In this document: positions 5,766 through 7,553 of the stretch, one piece after another
Layout: every line of letters starts with the position of its first letter
How positions within the stretch are numbered: the stretch's first letter is position 1
Assembly: GCA_900769775.1 (NCBI GenBank)
Contig: CAAGHT010000154.1
Coordinates: 1-7,553 of the forward strand
DNA length: 7,553 nt
Source: Clostridia bacterium
Lineage (GTDB): Bacteria; Bacillota; Clostridia; Oscillospirales; Acutalibacteraceae
Reading direction: 5' to 3'
Program-made: the position numbers and the translations under genes
The notes under the pieces: generated by a model
Told to the model about the DNA's origin: nothing
Database searches by the model: none
What the model saw: the letters and a program-made list of their open reading frames with translations, nothing else

Positions 5766-6549
5766 ATATTTTGATATATCCTGCGGTCATACGAAGGTCG
5801 CCGCCCAAGAGTAAAAACTCTTTTGCATTTTTCTGAAGAGAGGTTTTGGGCTCAAAGTCCTTTACATCGGAAGGCAGGATACCAAAACCGAAAATTCGCT
5901 CGACTGCCTGAGCGTTTTTATCATCGGGGAACTCGATTTTTTCCCAAAGCTTCATAAATTTTGCGATATTGGAATCGGGTGCGATTTTTTCAAGATTCGG
6001 ATTCAAAAGCCAGGAATCGCACATAAAATATTCGGGGCTGTACTCGGGAAAATGCTTTTTGAAAAACTCTCTTGCCATATCGAAGGAGGCAAGACAGTCC
6101 TCTACTTTCAGAGGTGCACCTTGCTGAATATGGGTTTCAATTCCGTATTCGCCCGAAGGCACCCCTGCAAGCACCTTTTCGATTCTAAACTGAAGTCTAC
6201 CGAGGTGGAAAAGATCTCCCGTAAAGGCGTTGCAAAGCCAGGAGAAGGTCCAGACACCCCACTCGCCGTATCTGTCCTTGTAATTTTGAAGCCAGATATT
6301 GATATCGCGGAGAGTTTTTAGAGAAATTTCGCGGTCAACTCCCCTGCCATCATAATTTTTAAGGGCGTTGTCACACATAAACCCAAGCACGAAAACGGGC
6401 AGCATACCTATCGGGAGCTTAGGTCTTACGCCTGTTTTAATATATTCCTCGGCAATTTCCTTTGCCTTCGGCTTCATATTTTCGGGGTCATTTAAAAGTA
6501 TTTCTCTGACCTCATCGATAGTGATTATTTCTTTTATAAAAAAGTCCAT
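5764..6549 (-). CDS. Two-domain GNAT-like acyltransferase (NAT_N/GNAT_C, DUF5596 type)
   Basis: This 261-aa soluble protein resembles the clostridial acyltransferase family with an N-terminal helical NAT_N domain and a C-terminal GNAT_C domain. Visible family segments are LGRLQF (116-121) and HIQQGAPL (140-147, usually HIPxGxPL). Others are the HFPEY and F-x-C-x-SWLL stretch (166-182) and the C-terminal run TSLQ, LLLGG, MTAGYI (236-259). Such proteins are predicted to transfer an acyl group from acyl-CoA, but the acceptor is not known to me. The Pro of HIPxG is Gln here (Q142), a change in the most conserved segment. It is the second gene of a minus-strand operon, 9 bases after the amidohydrolase. 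AGGAG (plus positions 6556-6560) overlaps that gene's TAG stop and sets the start. The family call rests on motif memory. Confidence 0.85.
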   Translation of the reverse strand: MDFFIKEIITIDEVREILLNDPENMKPKAKEIAEEYIKTGVRPKLPIGMLPVFVLGFMCDNALKNYDGRGVDREISLKTLRDINIWLQNYKDRYGEWGVWTFSWLCNAFTGDLFHLGRLQFRIEKVLAGVPSGEYGIETHIQQGAPLKVEDCLASFDMAREFFKKHFPEYSPEYFMCDSWLLNPNLEKIAPDSNIAKFMKLWEKIEFPDDKNAQAVERIFGFGILPSDVKDFEPKTSLQKNAKEFLLLGGDLRMTAGYIKI

Positions 6550-6558
6550 TTTTTACTC

Positions 6559-7413
6559 CTATTTATTGATATGAGGTAAATTATGCTCAAGATCTCCGCC
6601 CGAGAGGAAGCGCATATAGTTGTCGCAGTAGATTTTCTGCCTCTGCTCCTCGGTAACACCGAGCTTATCATAAATTGCATTGTCCCTTTCTATCCAACCT
6701 GCAACCCATTCGGGATTATAATCGGTTGTGATAGAGTCGGTGCCGAACATAATGTTATTTTCAACATCGTAGCCAACCGTGAAAAGCTTTGTGAGAAGCT
6801 CCTCGCGGTAAATTACGGGGGTTCCGGGAGTTGCATCAAAGAACATTTCGGAGGACTGACGGGTAAGATAGTAGTTAAGGAATTTTCCGTAAACGGCGAT
6901 ACACTCGTCATGCCAGGGCCAAGAGCAATGACCCATAGAAAACTTGATATTATTAAGATTGAGAAGAGCCTCCCAATTTACGGGGCGATTGTTTATTGAG
7001 GTATCGGTGCCGCTCCAAAGAATACCCGAATGGAATATTACCGGCTTTCCGGTCTTTTCAATCTCACCGAGGAGCTCCATACTTTCCTTATCATATACGG
7101 CATAGGTGTCGCAAATCATTTTAAAAGCATCAATGCCCGACTCTGCGGCATCCCGAACTATTTCCTTTGCGTTTTTCTCAAAGGGGTGAACCCAAAGATA
7201 GGAGAAAATGCGGCCTTCCTTGTCCTTTTTATAGTCCATAACCTTTTTCATTCTATCTTTATAAGGAACTCCCTTGACAACTCCCTTTTCGGTATCGGGA
7301 TAGTCCGAGATAATTCCTCCACCCCAAACGCCCGATTTTTCCATCTGTTCGAGCAGATAGCTCTGATTAACCTCGCCTTCGCCGACGTGGATATGCATAT
7401 CGTAAATCTTCAT
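6559..7413 (-). CDS. Metal-dependent amidohydrolase (Amidohydro_2 type)
   Basis: This 284-aa protein has a TIM-barrel amidohydrolase signature. HxH at residues 7 and 9 (YDMHIH) comes first, then WVHP with H76 and K98 in DAFKM. FHSG with H128, MGHCSWPW with H162 and FGTDS with D226 complete the expected metal-binding and catalytic set. Members hydrolyse C-N or C-C bonds, or decarboxylate, small ring compounds or amides; the substrate cannot be read here. The frame stays open upstream to TTG 7446, but ATG 7413 is preferred. GGAG lies 9 bases upstream of it, the ATG at 7422 touches that GGAG, and family proteins begin a few residues before HxH. It is the first gene of an operon with the acyltransferase and has no signal peptide, so it is cytoplasmic. 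Confidence 0.88.
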   Translation of the reverse strand: MKIYDMHIHVGEGEVNQSYLLEQMEKSGVWGGGIISDYPDTEKGVVKGVPYKDRMKKVMDYKKDKEGRIFSYLWVHPFEKNAKEIVRDAAESGIDAFKMICDTYAVYDKESMELLGEIEKTGKPVIFHSGILWSGTDTSINNRPVNWEALLNLNNIKFSMGHCSWPWHDECIAVYGKFLNYYLTRQSSEMFFDATPGTPVIYREELLTKLFTVGYDVENNIMFGTDSITTDYNPEWVAGWIERDNAIYDKLGVTEEQRQKIYCDNYMRFLSGGDLEHNLPHINK

Positions 7414-7421
7414 AAAGCTCA

Positions 7422-7433
7422 TCTCCAAGGAGA
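7422..7433 (-). promoter_or_regulatory. Ribosome-binding site inside a 12-bp inverted repeat, deciding the amidohydrolase start
   Basis: On the minus strand GGAG (plus 7423-7426) is 9 bases before ATG 7413. It forms one half of TCTCC-TT-GGAGA, an inverted repeat with a two-base centre. The spacing argues against the in-frame ATG at 7422 and TTG at 7446. The symmetry could be an operator, or chance. Confidence 0.7.
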
Positions 7434-7438
7434 ATAAT

Positions 7439-7507
7439 ATTGTCAAGTATATTGTACGCTATTGAAGATATAAAGTCAATCGGTTTAGCGGGTAAATTCT
7501 TGACAAT
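7439..7507. repeat. 9-bp inverted repeat spanning the divergent promoter region
   Basis: ATTGTCAAG (7439-7447) is the exact reverse complement of CTTGACAAT (7499-7507). The right arm contains the -35 hexamer of the plus-strand promoter. The left arm covers the likely transcription start of the minus-strand promoter. The arm centres are 60 bp apart. A shared operator is possible but not shown. Confidence 0.5.
7451..7479 (-). promoter_or_regulatory. Promoter of the amidohydrolase-acyltransferase operon
   Basis: Reading the minus strand, TTGACT (plus 7474-7479) and TACAAT (plus 7451-7456) are 17 bases apart. Initiation is expected near 7444, giving a leader of about 30 bases before ATG 7413. 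Because TTG 7446 would lie at or before the transcription start, the promoter also supports the shorter amidohydrolase. Confidence 0.87.
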
Positions 7508-7528
7508 CTGATATATATGAGTTATAAT
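7500..7528 (+). promoter_or_regulatory. Consensus promoter for a gene beginning at the window end
   Basis: TTGACA (7500-7505) and TATAAT (7523-7528) are both perfect and 17 bases apart. GGAG (7535-7538) follows, then an ATG occupying the last three bases (7551-7553). The 12-base gap from GGAG to this ATG is long, so either AGAG at 7542 contributes or the true start lies just past the window. The gene's product cannot be seen. Confidence 0.88.
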
Positions 7529-7553
7529 ACTTACGGAGATTAGAGAAAAGATG

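Noticed and set aside
6583..7437. Plus-strand open frames of 138 and 135 codons opposite the amidohydrolase
   Set aside because: They are shadows of a gene with a full set of metal-binding motifs; they lack promoters and ribosome-binding sites.
7414..7446. Longer amidohydrolase starting at TTG 7446
   Set aside because: The promoter places transcription start near 7444, and GGAG is correctly spaced for ATG 7413.

Overview
The window looks like a chromosomal segment from a low-to-moderate GC Gram-positive anaerobe of the class Clostridia, probably an uncultured gut lineage. The grounds are a comEC-holA gene pair, an RNase M5 gene (a Firmicutes hallmark), canonical SigA-type promoters, a tRNA with an encoded CCA, a lipobox lipoprotein and a GNAT_C-type acyltransferase of a kind common in Clostridia. 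This placement is inferred from gene content; no rRNA or marker phylogeny is available in the window.

Region 1 (1-4136, plus strand) starts with the terminator of an upstream gene. A tightly overlapping four-gene block follows: comEC (DNA-uptake channel without the usual C-terminal metallo-beta-lactamase domain), holA (DNA polymerase III delta, the clamp-loader wrench), rnmV (RNase M5, 5S rRNA maturation) and a WYL-domain transcriptional regulator. The overlaps are 44, 4 and 28 bp, which suggests one transcript with translational coupling.

Region 2 (about 4166-5100) is mostly non-coding or accessory. A tRNA-Ser(GGA) with its own promoter is followed by a TTCG-loop terminator. Past it lies an inverted, degraded copy of a tRNA 3' end, then a GC-rich run of strong stem-loops. 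Next comes a self-contained cassette (promoter, 127-aa DUF2019-like gene, hairpin) bracketed by two perfect copies of a 16-bp direct repeat.

Region 3 (5103-5765, plus strand) is a single-gene unit with a strong extended -10 promoter. It encodes a small lipoprotein with a Ser/Ala/Glu linker and twelve closely spaced cysteine pairs resembling the DnaJ zinc centre, arranged as three repeats of about 40 residues. It ends at a strong, probably bidirectional terminator.

Region 4 (5764-7479, minus strand) is a two-gene operon: a metal-dependent amidohydrolase of the Amidohydro_2 type, then a two-domain GNAT_C-type acyltransferase. Its promoter is back to back with a near-consensus plus-strand promoter that drives a gene beginning at the very end of the window. 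A 9-bp inverted repeat spans the two divergent promoters.

No CRISPR array, transposase, integrase or recognisable phage gene is present. The strongest candidates for something undescribed are the twelve-pair cysteine lipoprotein, the repeat-flanked DUF2019-like cassette and the structured tRNA-Ser trailer region.
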